Part shown: positions 1-10,306 of the stretch, in pieces
Layout of the letters: every line of letters starts with the position of its first letter
Numbering within the stretch: position 1 is the first letter of the stretch
Assembly: GCA_039654915.1 (NCBI GenBank)
Contig: CM077597.1
Span: forward strand, 57,378,001 to 57,442,000
DNA length: 64,000 nt
From: Aquilaria yunnanensis
Lineage: Eukaryota > Streptophyta > Magnoliopsida > Malvales > Thymelaeaceae
Reading direction: 5' to 3'
The notes under the pieces: generated by a model
The model's input: the letters and a program-made list of their open reading frames with translations, nothing else
Told to the model about the DNA's origin: nothing
The model's database searches: none
Translations under genes and position numbers: made by a program

Positions 1-2301
1 AATCCTACCAGACCTACGTGGGCTCTGTGCTACAGGAACAGACTTTTCAACCACAACATCTTGTGGTGTCTGTTCAGGTTCCATTTCAGGTTTGATGTCT
101 CCTTGTTGTTCTTGAATTTCTTAAAGTTCTACTTTCCTCCCACTAGTTCCTTTAGAGATAAACTCTTTCTCCAAAAAGATACCAGTTCGAGCAACAAACA
201 CTTTTTGCTCAGAAGGATTGTAGAAATAGTAACCCTTTGTTTCTTTGGGATACCCAACAAAAAGACATTTTTTAGATTTGGGGCCTAGTTTGTCAGGGAA
301 TTGACATTTCACATAAGAGTCATAGCCCCAAATCTTCATAATAGACAAATTGGGACGTCTCCCACTCCATATCTCATATGGTGTCTTTTGAACCGATTTA
401 GATGGAACCCGGTTTAGTGTAAAAACAACTGTCTCTAGAACATGTCCCGAAAAGGAGTTTGGAAGGTCATCTTGACTCATCATATAGCAAACCATGTCTA
501 ACGGAGTTCGATTTCTCCTTTCTGATACACCATTCCATTGAGGTGTACCTGGTGGAGTGAGTTGTGATACTATACCACACTCCTTCAGATAGTCAAGGAA
601 TTCTCGATCCAAGTACTCTCCACCTTGATCTGATCGAAGCACTTTAATACTCTTCCCGAGTTGATTCTCTACTTCATTCTTGAATTCTTTGAACTTTTCA
701 AAGGATTCTGACTTGTGTCTCATGAGATACACATAGCCATATCTACTGAAGTCATCAGTGAAAGTAATGAAGTATTGGAAACCTCCTCTAGCTTGTGTAG
801 AGATAGGGCCACATACATCACAATGTATGAGTCCTAGTAAGTCATTAGCCCTCTCACTTTGCCCTGTGAATGGGGCTTTGGTCATCTTGCCCAACAAACA
901 AGACTCATATGTCTCATATGATTCAAAATCAAATGAGTCCAAGAGTCCATCCTTATGGAGCTTGGATATGCGGGTCACATTTATATGGCCCAAGCGACAA
1001 TGCCAGAGATAGGTCGGGTTTGAATCATTTAATTTGACCTTCTTGGAATTCACATTATAGATTGGATCTTCGAGGTCTAGAACATACAACCCATTACTAA
1101 GTTGAGCACTACCATAAAAGATTTCATTCAAATAAATAGAACAACATTTGTCCTTTATTATAAATGAAAAACCTTTCTTGTCCAAACAAGAAACAGAAAT
1201 CAAATTTCTACTAATAGTAGGCACAAAGTAGCAGTTGTCTAATTCTAAAACTAATCCACTAGGTAAAGTGAGAACATAAGTCCCTACGGCTAAGGCAGCA
1301 ACCCTTGCTCCATTTCCAACACGTAGGTCCACTTCACCTCGGGCCAATCTTCTACTTCTACCTAGATCCTGCACATTTGCACAAATGTGAGATCCACATC
1401 CAGTATCCGATACCCAAGATGAGGAAGTAGAAAAGTTAGCCTCTATAACAAGAATACCTGAAATGGAAGTCTTACTTCCTTTTTCATTAGCAAGTTCTTC
1501 AAGATAGAGCTTGCAGTTGCGCTTCCAGTGTCCAGGTTGCTTACAATGGAAGCACTCCCCTTCCTTTGCCACACCACCCTTTGGTTTCAGTGCAGCTGAA
1601 GAAGAACTAGCATTGGACTTTCCATTAGCTTTATCCTTATTCTTGTTGGCTTTTCCCTTTCCCTTGCCCTTTTGAACCATCAAAATGGGCTTAGCCTTCT
1701 TAAGGTTTTGCTCAACAGTTCTCAACATGTTGAGCAATTTAGGAAGGGACTTGTCAAGGTCATTCGTGTTATAGTTCATGACGAACTGACTGTAGCTTTC
1801 AGGCAACGATTGTAAGACTACATCGATAGCCAACTCTTTCTGAAGAGCAAATCCCAAATTCTCAAGATTCTCAATGTACCCAATCATCTTGAGCACATGA
1901 GGACCCGCGGGACTTCCCTCAGACATCTTGCACTGAAACAATGCCTTAGGGGTCTCAAACCTCTCATGCCTAGCTTGCTCTTGAAAAAGCATTTTGAGAT
2001 GTTCGATCATATCGAACGCCCCCATGTTCTCACGTTGCTTCTGAAGCTCAGATAACATGGTAATAAGCATGAGGCATGCAACATCCAAAGCATCATCAGA
2101 ATGCCTCTTGTGAGCATCCCTTTCAGCTCTTGGAGCAGTGGCAGCAGGCTCATTCAGAATGGGCTGCTCTAGGACATAAGCCTTTCTCTCTTGTTTGAGG
2201 ACTATCCTCAAGTTTCGGTACCATTTGAGAAAGTTGGTCCCATTCAGTTTTTCCTTCTCAAGGATCGATCGCAATGAAAGTGTCGATGTGTTTTGTGCCA
2301 T
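1..2301 (-). pseudogene. copia Gag-protease-integrase polyprotein with one in-frame stop, open at the left
   Basis: The frame opens at ATG 2301 and runs 726 codons to a TAA at 121-123. The same frame then continues open to base 1, ending in an arginine-rich RRSGRI stretch of the kind that precedes copia reverse transcriptase. Approximate order: copia-type Gag (residues 1-230), a lysine-rich linker, a CCHC zinc knuckle (CFHCKQPGHWKRNC, ~248), aspartic protease with SDTGCGSH (~294), the GAG-pre-integrase HCRLGH motif (~432), then integrase core with HCDVCGP (~492), RSDQGGEY (~553) and NGVSERRN (~595), which supply D, D and E. The single stop makes this a probable recent pseudogene. The true family order is Gag-PR-INT-RT-RH; only the first three are visible. 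Domain assignment is from motifs, not a profile search. Confidence 0.93.
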
Positions 2302-3764
2302 GGTTATCTACAACAGTAAATATGCAGTGTAAGAGTCATGTATTTTAATTCATTTAATAAGGACTTTTATTAAACGATACTCCCACTATTTTCCTCAAAA
2401 TAATAACCCTCAATATTATTTCGGAACACCTCGGCGCTAAGGTATTCTAGTGGGCCAAGATCGATATTTGACTACAACCTAAGTCAGCTTTGGCTTTTCT
2501 ATCAAGTTACAGCTATTTAGGTAGGCAACTCCTTGCCAGTTGCATCTTATGCAACTCTTGGATAGTTGGGTGAACAACACTTGTCCAAGCTCATCTCATG
2601 AACTTAAGCCCAACTCTATGCCTCTAAGTCCCTAATCCTATTAGGGTGACTTAGTTAAGTCGAACCCAAAGTTAGCAGTTTGGATATCACTATTATCCCA
2701 TCGCGCCTTACCAAGATGAACATAGGTGCTTTGCTTTGGCAAACCCACCTAATGTTGATCAAAGTCTTGACGAGTGCCAACATTTGGAAGGCATCACATT
2801 TAATGACTTAATATTTGTTTGAGGGATTTTATCTTTTGATCTCACCAATTTGTTATCTCCGGTTGTTTTATACATGCATCACATACAAATATAAAACATG
2901 CATCTTATGCTTACAAGAAATAAACGTGACATGGTTATAGCCCAAACTATGCGATATTCTCAAGCCAATGAGAATATCATAAAAGCCTAAGAAAAGAAAA
3001 GAGTCTTCACAAGCTCCTTCTCTTCCTTTCTTGGCTGCCCTTTTGTTGTCACCTCCTTGGACATACCTCCTTGCATGATCCTTGGACATACCACCTTGGA
3101 TGAGCCCATAATGCACCATTACATCAATAATAGAAACCTCGAGTTACATTTGAGGGGAGTAAGGTCAGAAGAGAATGTACAATGAGAGTGATAAGAAAAG
3201 GCACGACTCGCAGGCCGTATTTACAAGTACAACCAATCAAGGGCTATAACCATGAACCATGCTTCAAACACCAATCAGCATATCATGTCAAATCTCATTC
3301 AACAAAGATGCATGCCAATTTTTGCGTGTTGATTAACCAGTTTTTATTTATGTGGCGCTTCACATACGGCGGTCCCGCTGGCCGGTCAGCGCCCCCCGGC
3401 GTAAAAAATTGTCGTACAATTGCTTAGCCAAAATCTTCTATTTCGAGAAAGTAGGCACCCGAGACTCCTCCATTCGAGCCACCAAAAATTCCTTACTTTC
3501 GGTGCCCGAACAGGCCGAATCCGAACAAACCTATGGTTTTTGCAACTATTGCAAGAATCCTAATCCAAATAGGTATCTCATACCTACCAATTTTGGGTTA
3601 ATCTTATTAACCATTTTGTGTCGTTTCTTCATATATCTCATATGTTCATTACGAATTCTGGTTTCATGCATCATGATCAATCTAATTAATCATGGCCGAA
3701 AACCAATCGAAGACATAGCATCATGCGATTCAACACTCAATCCCGATTTAGGGTTTCACTAGTA
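2302..3764 (-). other. copia 5' leader between primer site and gag
   Basis: About 1.46 kb separates the primer site from the gag ATG, which is long for a copia leader. No domain is recognisable in it. The short open frames (for example minus 2868-3119) have no recognisable motif and I treat them as chance. A short direct repeat of CCTTGGACATACC lies near 3055-3100. No splice signals were convincing enough to propose a leader intron. Confidence 0.6.
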
Positions 3765-3776
3765 GCTCTGATACCA
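3765..3776 (-). other. copia primer-binding site (tRNA-Met type)
   Basis: On the minus strand this reads TGGTATCAGAGC, the standard plant initiator-tRNA-Met complement that primes minus-strand DNA. It sits one base inside the LTR edge at 3778, which fixes both the LTR boundary and the leftward orientation of the element. Confidence 0.95.
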
Positions 3777-4540
3777 CTGTTGGGTTTCAGGAGCCAAACA
3801 GTGCAGCGGAATTTAACCGAAACCCTCCAGGATCCAAGTGAAACGGGGTAAACCGGGTGTTCAAAAATTTCATACCTAATTTTCGGTTGAGATCTCTCAC
3901 CCAACTGTAGAGTCGAATCACAAAACCTGAACAGTTGACGTGTTCAGGCTCTCTATGGTATCCACACGAGCCTCTTGGGATCACCACGCTTCCACCACGT
4001 CCCGACAGATGCACTTCTCTTGCGCTCGCAGTGCTAGCTTGCGTCCTCCAAGGAATTGCAAGAGAAGAGTGCGGCTGTCCTTTTGGGAGGCTAGGGCAAG
4101 GAGACCTACGAATTTCTCACTTAAAAGTTGTATTTATTGTGAGACTCAACTTCCAGGCCTAATTGGTTTCAAACCCCTAATCCAATTAGGATTTAATTTC
4201 GGGCTTAATAATGGCTCAACTCCTTGGCCCATTATTAATACGAAATTAAAGTGAAACCATAACCCAAATAATTAGCCCATGCACTCTAATGATCCAAATA
4301 GCTCTATGTGTGTGACCCAATAGGCTCTTGCCATGTTGGCAATGATCATAAATCACATTTATGATCATAAGCAATGAGCGGTGTCTAGCAACACATCATT
4401 GCTACCCAAGTGACAAGATTGTCGGTGAATCGACTAAACCTTTATGATCATGACCGATATATGCCATTGTCCCTTTGTCGAAGATATCTAGACTAAGCAC
4501 GAGACATGGAATGTGTCACTCTCGTATAGCCCAATCTTTG

Positions 4541-4961
4541 TGATGGCAGAGGGTTAGGCCTCCGCCGACCACTAGGGCGGACCATGGTGGTAGTATTGTC
4601 CCTTTGAACGGCGCATTAACGGGCGGCGCGGAGCCTTGAACCCGAGACCGCAGGGATTTACACCCCCTCAGGGGGGGTGTAAATCCCTGCGGTCTCGGGT
4701 TCAAGGCTCCGCGCCGCCCGTTAATGCGCCGTTCAAAGGGACAATACTACCACCATGGTCCGCCCTAGTGGTCGGCGGAGGCCTAACCCTCTGCACTAGG
4801 ACGCGTCCTAGTGGTTAGACGCGACCCCCCCTGAGGGGGTGTAAATCCCTGCGGTCTCGGGTTCAAGGCTCCGCGCCGCCCGTTAATGCGCCGTTCAAAG
4901 GGACAATACTACCACCATGGTCCGCCCTAGTGGTCAGCGGAGGCCTAACCCTCTGCCATCA
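4541..4961. mobile_element. SINE-like foldback insertion with three copies of one arm
   Basis: The 421-bp block begins TGATGGCAGAGGG and ends CCCTCTGCCATCA, and is flanked by CTTTG on both sides (4536-4540, 4962-4966). The related solo LTR has a single CTTTG at this point (near 52915), so the boundaries are confirmed by an empty site. Three ~125-bp arms are present: inverted (4541-4669), direct (about 4672-4795) and direct again (about 4833-4961). Each arm contains GTTCAAGGC, a perfect match to the tRNA B-box consensus. Between arms 2 and 3 lies TAGTGGTTAGA (4809-4819), like a tRNA-Glu A box, about 50 bp before the arm-3 B box. This suggests a tRNA-derived SINE that became an inverted composite. 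A non-autonomous DNA element is the alternative, because it has long terminal inverted repeats. Confidence 0.8.
4795..4812. repeat. 18-bp perfect palindrome inside the SINE-like element
   Basis: ACTAGGACGCGTCCTAGT reads the same on both strands and sits exactly at the junction between arm 2 and the A-box-like head of arm 3. It may mark a fusion point between two head or tail ends of the repeat unit. Confidence 0.85.
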
Positions 4962-5619
4962 CTTTGGTTTCTTGATTACCGAGTAGACGAACTTAAACTG
5001 ACGACATTGATTTCAATATCAACTCATCGGAGCATGGCCATGCATATTCTAAGTCTCACTCTATCAAGGGGCCCAAAGATATCACTCCCGTTACATAGGA
5101 GGGACAAATCCCATCTTGATCATACAAATCCCTCCGTATGATATGTGACATACCCAATGACCTCCTTGAAGTTCACTCAGTTACAAGCAACAAAGGAAAG
5201 TATCAAAGTATGTGACTCACATGTAGGGAACCTTGATGATCTTAGGTCGAAGGACTACATATACCATGATCACTATGAGAATCACTTGTGACACCCATAT
5301 AACGATCCATGAAGTGTTCTCATGGTGGGTCGGTCCAGTACACAAGTTCTCCAACTTGTACCCATATGTAGACTACATATCTCATATTAGTCTCCACATA
5401 TGCTAGTCATTATGTATTATTGCAACCCGCTCCACAATAATACTAGACTAGGGACGTTTAAGAATATCATTATTCTAGGGTTACAATTATGTTTATTACG
5501 TTACGCAGAAACAAAACAACAAACAAAATTGCTGGATTAATGCCACAATAAAATATCGTGACTCAATGTGCAAAAATACAATCATCTCATGATTGGCCTT
5601 TTTGGGCACAACACTAACA

Positions 5620-5664
5620 ATAGGTTGATGGGAAGCTTTGGCAATAGGTGGCCAGAGGGGCAAT
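5620..5664. other. short unassigned flank
   Basis: This 45-bp stretch between the copia LTR and the X LTR has no recognisable feature. It should include the target duplication of the copia element at its left edge. Confidence 0.4.
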
Positions 5665-6103
5665 TGGTTACCACCATCACAAAATGGGAAAATTATAGCA
5701 TAAGGACCTAAACTTGAACGCTTTAATTTTCACCATAGTGTATGAATTGTAATGTGTAAAGTATTCAATATACACTCCCCTAAATGGCACAAACAATGAT
5801 AATTTGGTTCTTAAGAAAGCATTGGCATATTGCCAAATTTTCAAGTAACCTATAAACTAAATTGTAAGGTTACAAAAGTTTGGTATTCAATTGTACAAAT
5901 TTCCAAAGATGGCTATGGAAAGGACATGGATGGAATTAAGGATATTCTTGATGACCAAAGTGCTCAATGAGGCAAAGTTAGTCACTTATTGCTTAAGGAC
6001 ACTTAAGGGCTTAAGTGTCCCAAACTTTTCTAAGGGTGAAAATGACATTTGACCAAGGTTGAAATAGGTCAAAAGCTTTCATTTTCAAAGCCCAAATGGC
6101 TAG
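5665..6103 (+). repeat. LTR of family X, copy 1, left segment
   Basis: The start TGGTTACCACC and the following CACAAAATGGGAAAATTA match the starts of the other two X copies (51759 forward, 39928 reverse). The LTR is cut after 439 bp by Tat-1, and the GCTAG at 6099-6103 is repeated at 26969-26973 where the LTR resumes. No coding capacity is visible. Confidence 0.85.
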
Positions 6104-6981
6104 TGATAGCCAAAGGCTATCGCCTCTATCTGGCCAAACTCCCTGCCACAAGAATCGCCAGAAGAGACTGGCGCTACCCGAGTAAATGTGAGATCATACA
6201 CCTCGGGAGATAGCCGAAGAGCTCCGAGCCCGGCACGCCAGGAAACTTGATGATACTACTAGCCCCCCGAGGTTGCAAACAGATCGCCTTCGGAAAAGAG
6301 GCACCAGCTATTGCGGGCCGAACATGATCTCCCCGAAGGCAGAACTCCCTGAAGAAAGGATCCCCCGAACTGGGTGCGTGTTTCCCGAAGAGGCACCGTC
6401 CGTACCAAAGGATGACTTCGCCCAGGGACCTCGGGAGTACGGCAGGAGCATTTAAGGAAGCATTTAAGGAAGCCTCTGACACGTCCTTTCACAGACATTA
6501 TAAAGCCGCCTCAATAGGCGCTCTGGCACGCTGACGCCATCAAAATCACATCATGGCCCATCTCAGCACAAGGCTCAAGGCAACCTGCTACCAGCTATCT
6601 GTCCCCTACGCCCAGAAACTCAAGGAACATCCGACCGAACACGTGTCACGATCTGAACGGGCTAGGTACTCCTATAAATACAGGAAATAAATACTTGGCA
6701 GGAGGTTGGTGGGCAAAAAGGTCTGACACCTAGACTTTGAGAAAATCACCAGGCAAGACTCTTCAGCCCCTTTGTACTATCTCCTCTGCCTTTTTCTCAG
6801 CCACCACTGACTTGGGTGTCGGAGGCTCCCCCCCGGAAACACATTCCGGGGGCCTCCTAACCCACTTTTTCTGAGCATCTCAGGTACTCTCCCTTGGGCG
6901 CACCATCCTCCAGGCGTTCTTCCTCCTAGAAGTCTCTCCAACAGTCACCATGACTCTAAACGATGAGGCCCATGGCCATCA
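6104..6981 (+). repeat. Tat-1 5' LTR
   Basis: 878 bp, beginning TGATAGCCAAAGG and ending GGCCATCA. The end is fixed by the 3' copy ending at the same bases before the GCTAG duplication. The last 32 bases already encode the first codons of gag. It holds about 60 bp (roughly 6190-6252) that the 3' LTR lacks. Confidence 0.94.
6640..6680 (+). promoter_or_regulatory. Tat-1 LTR promoter: G-box and TATA box
   Basis: CACGTG at 6640-6645 is a perfect G-box, followed 27 bp later by TATAAATA at 6673-6680. The same pair is in the other Tat LTRs (for example 9982-9987 with 10015-10022). G-boxes bind bZIP and bHLH factors in plants; that this LTR responds to them is inference. Confidence 0.75.
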
Positions 6982-8680
6982 TTTGGCGCCGTCTGTTGGA
7001 AACCGCTCTGAGATCGCCGTCGTTGAAACTCGGCGTTCTAAGGACAAGGGACTCCCAAGGTCCCCGTCCGCGCCTAAGACACAACCGGCTGCTGAGCAAA
7101 CACTCCCAGGGACTTCTGCGCCCGAGGAAGACCGCCCTCTGGTGATCACCATGAGCTTCCTGAGGGACTTTCAGCGTTCGGTCGTGTCTGAGATGACACA
7201 GCAGATCGACCGAAGGTGGCCACAGCAAACGCAAGCCCAGAGGCCTCCCTCACCAGCACGCCCTCGGGAGAGAAGCCCCAAGTCTACTCATCGTAGTTCG
7301 GGAAGCGGAGACCAGCGTGAAGAATCCTCTACAGAAAATATACCCCTCGGGAAACGGCCTGTGGGATAAACTGGGTCCAAACGACCGAAAGTCTAACGGC
7401 GAAGGAGTTCGTCGCCTAAGGTGAGGTCCATATCCCCTCAGCGCCGAACTCGCTCGCCGAAGAGGCACCGACGATCTCCCTTCCCTGAAGAAGGGCCTAG
7501 TGCCACCGTGCTTATGGAGAGGATATTAGCACGGCTAGATAGGGTGGAGAAACAAATGGCCAAAAAACCCGTTTGGGACAGGCTCACGGGAGCCTTCTGC
7601 GAAGATGGGTCCCCATTCACCCGGACCGTGGCTGAGGCAGCCATGGCAGGTGACTTCAGAGTACCTCGGTTGGAGATTTATGATGGCCGTACCGATCAAC
7701 AGGCCCATATGACGAAGTACAGACGCAGCATGATAATGCACGGTGCTGATGACGCTACCATGTGTAAGTGCTTCGAAGTCACCCTCACAGGGCCAGCAAC
7801 TGCATGGTACAATTCATTGCCTTCAGGGACCATCACTGAGTTCCAGGAGTTGTCCACGGCCTTCACGCAGCAATTCATTGGGAGTCGACCTACTGCAAAG
7901 ATGCCTATCCAGATGTTCGACATAGAGCAGAGGAACGGAGAAACCATCCGAGACTATGTCGAAAGATTCAACAGGGAAGCTCTTAGCGTCCCCGACTTTC
8001 GGCCCGAAGTCCGCATTCTTTCCATGACACGGGGCTTCGGCGAGACTCACAGCTGTTCTACGAGTTCTCAAAGGACCCCCGGGAGACCCTCAGAGAATTT
8101 TACCGAAGGGCAGAACAGCACATGACCGCCGAGGAACTAAGAATGGCTGGGCCGAAGTCTGATCACCACCGCGCCGAAGGGTCCAATCAACAAGCTCGGC
8201 ATCCGACCGAACAGGCAGGACGGCCTCGAAGGATGCGTGGAAGGAAACCCCAAAGTTTCACACCACTGAGCACTACACGGACCAACATCCTCATGGCGCT
8301 GGAAAGGCAAGGAACGCAAATTCGGTGACCAAGGGCCATGACTGCCGATAATAAGAAGAATGCAAAGAAGTTCTGCCAGTTTCATCGCGACCACGGTCAT
8401 GACACCGAAGACTGCTTCCAGCTGAAGAAGTACATAGAGTCGCTGATAAAGTAGGGCCAACTTCAGAAATACCTGCGGATGCCATCCCCGGAAGGCAGAA
8501 AAATGGAGGAAGAAAGGGCCGAAGATGAGGACTATGACTCCGACAGGCGGAGAAACCGAAGTCCAAAAAGGCGCCCTCCACCTCCGACAGGGGTTATCCA
8601 AACAATGACCACGGGGCTCCCATCCTTGGAAAGAAAGCGGAAGGCCAGAGAAATTGCAGTCATGGAATATCAAAATCCAG
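6950..8680 (+). pseudogene. Tat-1 gag
   Basis: ATG 6950 lies inside the LTR, and the frame crosses the LTR end and primer site. The N-terminal part is basic and proline/arginine-rich. The retrotransposon Gag core lies at about 7640-8120, marked by GPATAWYNSL, FTQQFIGS and RDYVERFNREAL. A zinc-knuckle-like C-x2-H-x4-H-x4-C motif begins at 8374; the usual second cysteine is histidine, a form also seen in Tat-2 and Tat-3. Breaks: stops at 7367 and 7394, a one-base deletion near 8036 in a CGG codon (compare Tat-2 near 11385), TGA at 8326 and TAG at 8453. Gag would package element RNA in cytoplasmic particles. Confidence 0.9.
6984..7001 (+). other. Tat-1 primer-binding site
   Basis: TGGCGCCGTCTGTTGGAA starts two bases after the LTR end, and its TGG is the complement of a tRNA CCA terminus. 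It is the TGGCGCCGT class of plant gypsy primer site. I leave the tRNA identity open. The site is also translated as part of gag. Confidence 0.8.
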
Positions 8681-9334
8681 CAAAGAAGCTGGCCCGCAAA
8701 GATGGATCCACCGTCGTCTTTCCCCACGACGATCCGCTGCTGATCATGGCGAAGATAGGGAACTGGGACGTCAAAAGGGTACTACTTGATGATGGATCAA
8801 ATGCGGACGTCCTATTCTCGCACTTACTGCCGAGCTTGGGCATCTCCAGCAGCGAGCTTAAGCCAGTCACCTCACCAACCTTCGGGGTGGGACCATCCGA
8901 ACTGCCCGTTCTCGGATGGATCGACCTCCCACTGATGATGAGAGGGACTTTGGTAGACGGAGCAGCTGAGTTGTACGCTTCCACAATGGCGAGGTTCATC
9001 ATCATGGATGTCCCGTCCTCGTACAACGCCATCCTTGGAAGGCAGACACAGGGATACCTGCACATTCGCCCTGATGTGAAGTACTTGACTGTCACATTTG
9101 GCACCAAGGATGGAGATGCAGAGATCTTCATAGACCAGGCCGAGGTAAGAAAGGTGTTTGTGAAAGAACGAAAGGCCCCTGCGAGCAACTTTGCACAAAC
9201 AATGGAGGCAAAGGCGTCAGAAAAAGGCAAAGAAGAAGATCTTGCAAAAGCGGAAATGGAAACAGTAGAACTTATCCCAGGACAATCTACCCGAATAGGG
9301 AAGAGCTTGGCCAAAGGTGAGAAGGAAAACCTTG
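8681..9334 (+). pseudogene. Tat-1 aspartic protease (interrupted by Tat-2)
   Basis: The frame is open from 8479 to the insertion. The catalytic motif is LLDDGSNADVLF near 8785, a DDGS variant of the usual DTGS, followed by GVGPSELPVLGWI and the flap-to-C-terminal region ending AILGRQTQG. Tat protease matures the polyprotein. The domain itself seems complete. Downstream coding sequence resumes at 19173 after the nested element, with CCTTG present on both sides (9330-9334, 19173-19177). Tat-3, lacking the insertion, has a single CCTTG in the matching place near 46770. Confidence 0.9.
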
Positions 9335-10306
9335 TGATAGCCAAAGGCTATTGCCTCCTCGGTAGTAACTCCCTGCCAGAATATTGGCCGAGGAGTCTGA
9401 CATCACCCAAGAGAGGATCTTTTTACTGACCTCGGAAGGTGCGAAGTCAAACACTATGAGCTCGAGACTTCGGTTAGCTCGTCAGGAATTCCGAGGACAA
9501 CACCGTCTCCATCGAGGGGCCAAACGGACCGCCTTCGGGTAAGAGAGCCATCTCTCTGAAGCAAGGAAGAATCTCCCCGAAGGCAGAGGCCCCGAAGAGG
9601 ATCTTCCCCGAACAAGAAACACCTGAACAAGGGAATCCCCTAACTATGTGTGTGAGTCCCGAAGAAGGTGTTCATCAAGGGAACTCCCAGAACTATGGGA
9701 TAGATCCCGAAGGAGGTGCTCGCACCGAAGGACGGATAGAATCCGAAGAGGGTGCACGCACCGAAGGGCGACCTCACCCAGGGGACCTCGGGAGTACGGT
9801 ATGAGCATTTAAGGAGCCTCTGACATGTCGCCCACAAGCCCTACACGTCACATCTGAACGGCGAACTGACACGCCGCAGCCGCCCCAGTCCTGATGCAAC
9901 CTGTCCGGGTCCAGGGCTAAAGGAGGCTGCAAACGGCTGCCTGTCGCCTAGGTCCAAAAGTATAGATCAAGTCCGACCGAACACGTGTCATGATCTGAAC
10001 GGACCAGCTACTCCTATAAATACTAGGAAATGGGACTGGGCAAAGGATGGGCATTTTCCTCCGTCTGAGAAAACACAAAACAGGCAAGACACTTGATCCC
10101 TTAGTGTTCTTCCTCCACTTTCACTCAGAAAACTGACTTGGGCGTCGAAGGGTCCTCCCCGGAAAAGCAAACTGGGGACCTCCTAACCTCTTCTTTGAGC
10201 TTTTCAGGCACGCTCAGCTGGGAAACTAGAGCTCCAGGCGCTCGCCTCCTCAGGAAGTCTCTCCACCTGTCAACATGACAGCAAACGAAGATGCCTTGGG
10301 GCATTA
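9335..10306 (+). repeat. Tat-2 5' LTR
   Basis: 972 bp, from TGATAGCCAAAGGC to GGGGCATTA; the last dinucleotide is TA where the 3' copy has CA, a transition. It carries CACGTG at 9982-9987 and TATAAATA at 10015-10022. It matches the Tat-1 LTR at the start, in the promoter block and at the end, with a different middle part, so Tat-1 and Tat-2 are two LTR subfamilies. Confidence 0.94.

Larger units (their letters stand above)
1..5619 (-). mobile_element. Ty1/copia LTR retrotransposon, 5' portion (cut by window edge)
   Basis: The element reads leftwards: 5' LTR (3778-5619), a tRNA-Met-type primer site (3765-3776), a long leader, then gag-protease-integrase coding sequence running off base 1. Reverse transcriptase, RNase H and the 3' LTR lie outside the window. 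The five bases after the LTR (5620-5624, ATAGG) should be one copy of the target-site duplication, but the partner copy cannot be seen. A solo LTR of the same family lies at 52161-53572, so the family has inserted at least twice in this region. Confidence 0.93.
3778..5619 (-). repeat. copia 5' LTR (carries a 421-bp insertion)
   Basis: The repeat starts TGTTGGGTTTC and ends ACACTAACA on the plus strand, the TG...CA ends of an LTR. It aligns along its length with the solo LTR at 52161-53572, with scattered substitutions. Without the SINE-like insertion at 4541-4961 and its 5-bp duplication it would be about 1,416 bp, close to the 1,412 bp of the solo copy. The LTR supplies promoter and polyadenylation signals for the element. 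Confidence 0.94.

Noticed and set aside
2868..3119. Extra gene in the copia leader
   Set aside because: The 83-codon frame is low complexity, has internal short direct repeats and no recognisable motif.
4516..4818. Two small proteins on opposite strands sharing nearly the same sequence (minus 4516-4704, plus 4636-4818)
   Set aside because: They are the same frame read from the two arms of an inverted repeat. No codon signal or start context supports a protein.
4809..4880. A functional tRNA gene
   Set aside because: A-box and B-box matches are present, but no cloverleaf with paired acceptor stem and anticodon arm could be drawn. It fits a SINE head better.
4541..4961. Classic Mutator or hAT MITE
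   Set aside because: The target duplication is 5 bp (CTTTG), not 9 or 8, and the arms carry Pol III-type boxes. DNA-transposon origin is not fully excluded.
8137..9344. Long minus-strand open frames (8137-8727, 8670-9344 and their counterparts in Tat-2 and Tat-3)
   Set aside because: They mirror gag-protease on the plus strand, have no recognisable domain, and differ between copies according to sense-strand codons.
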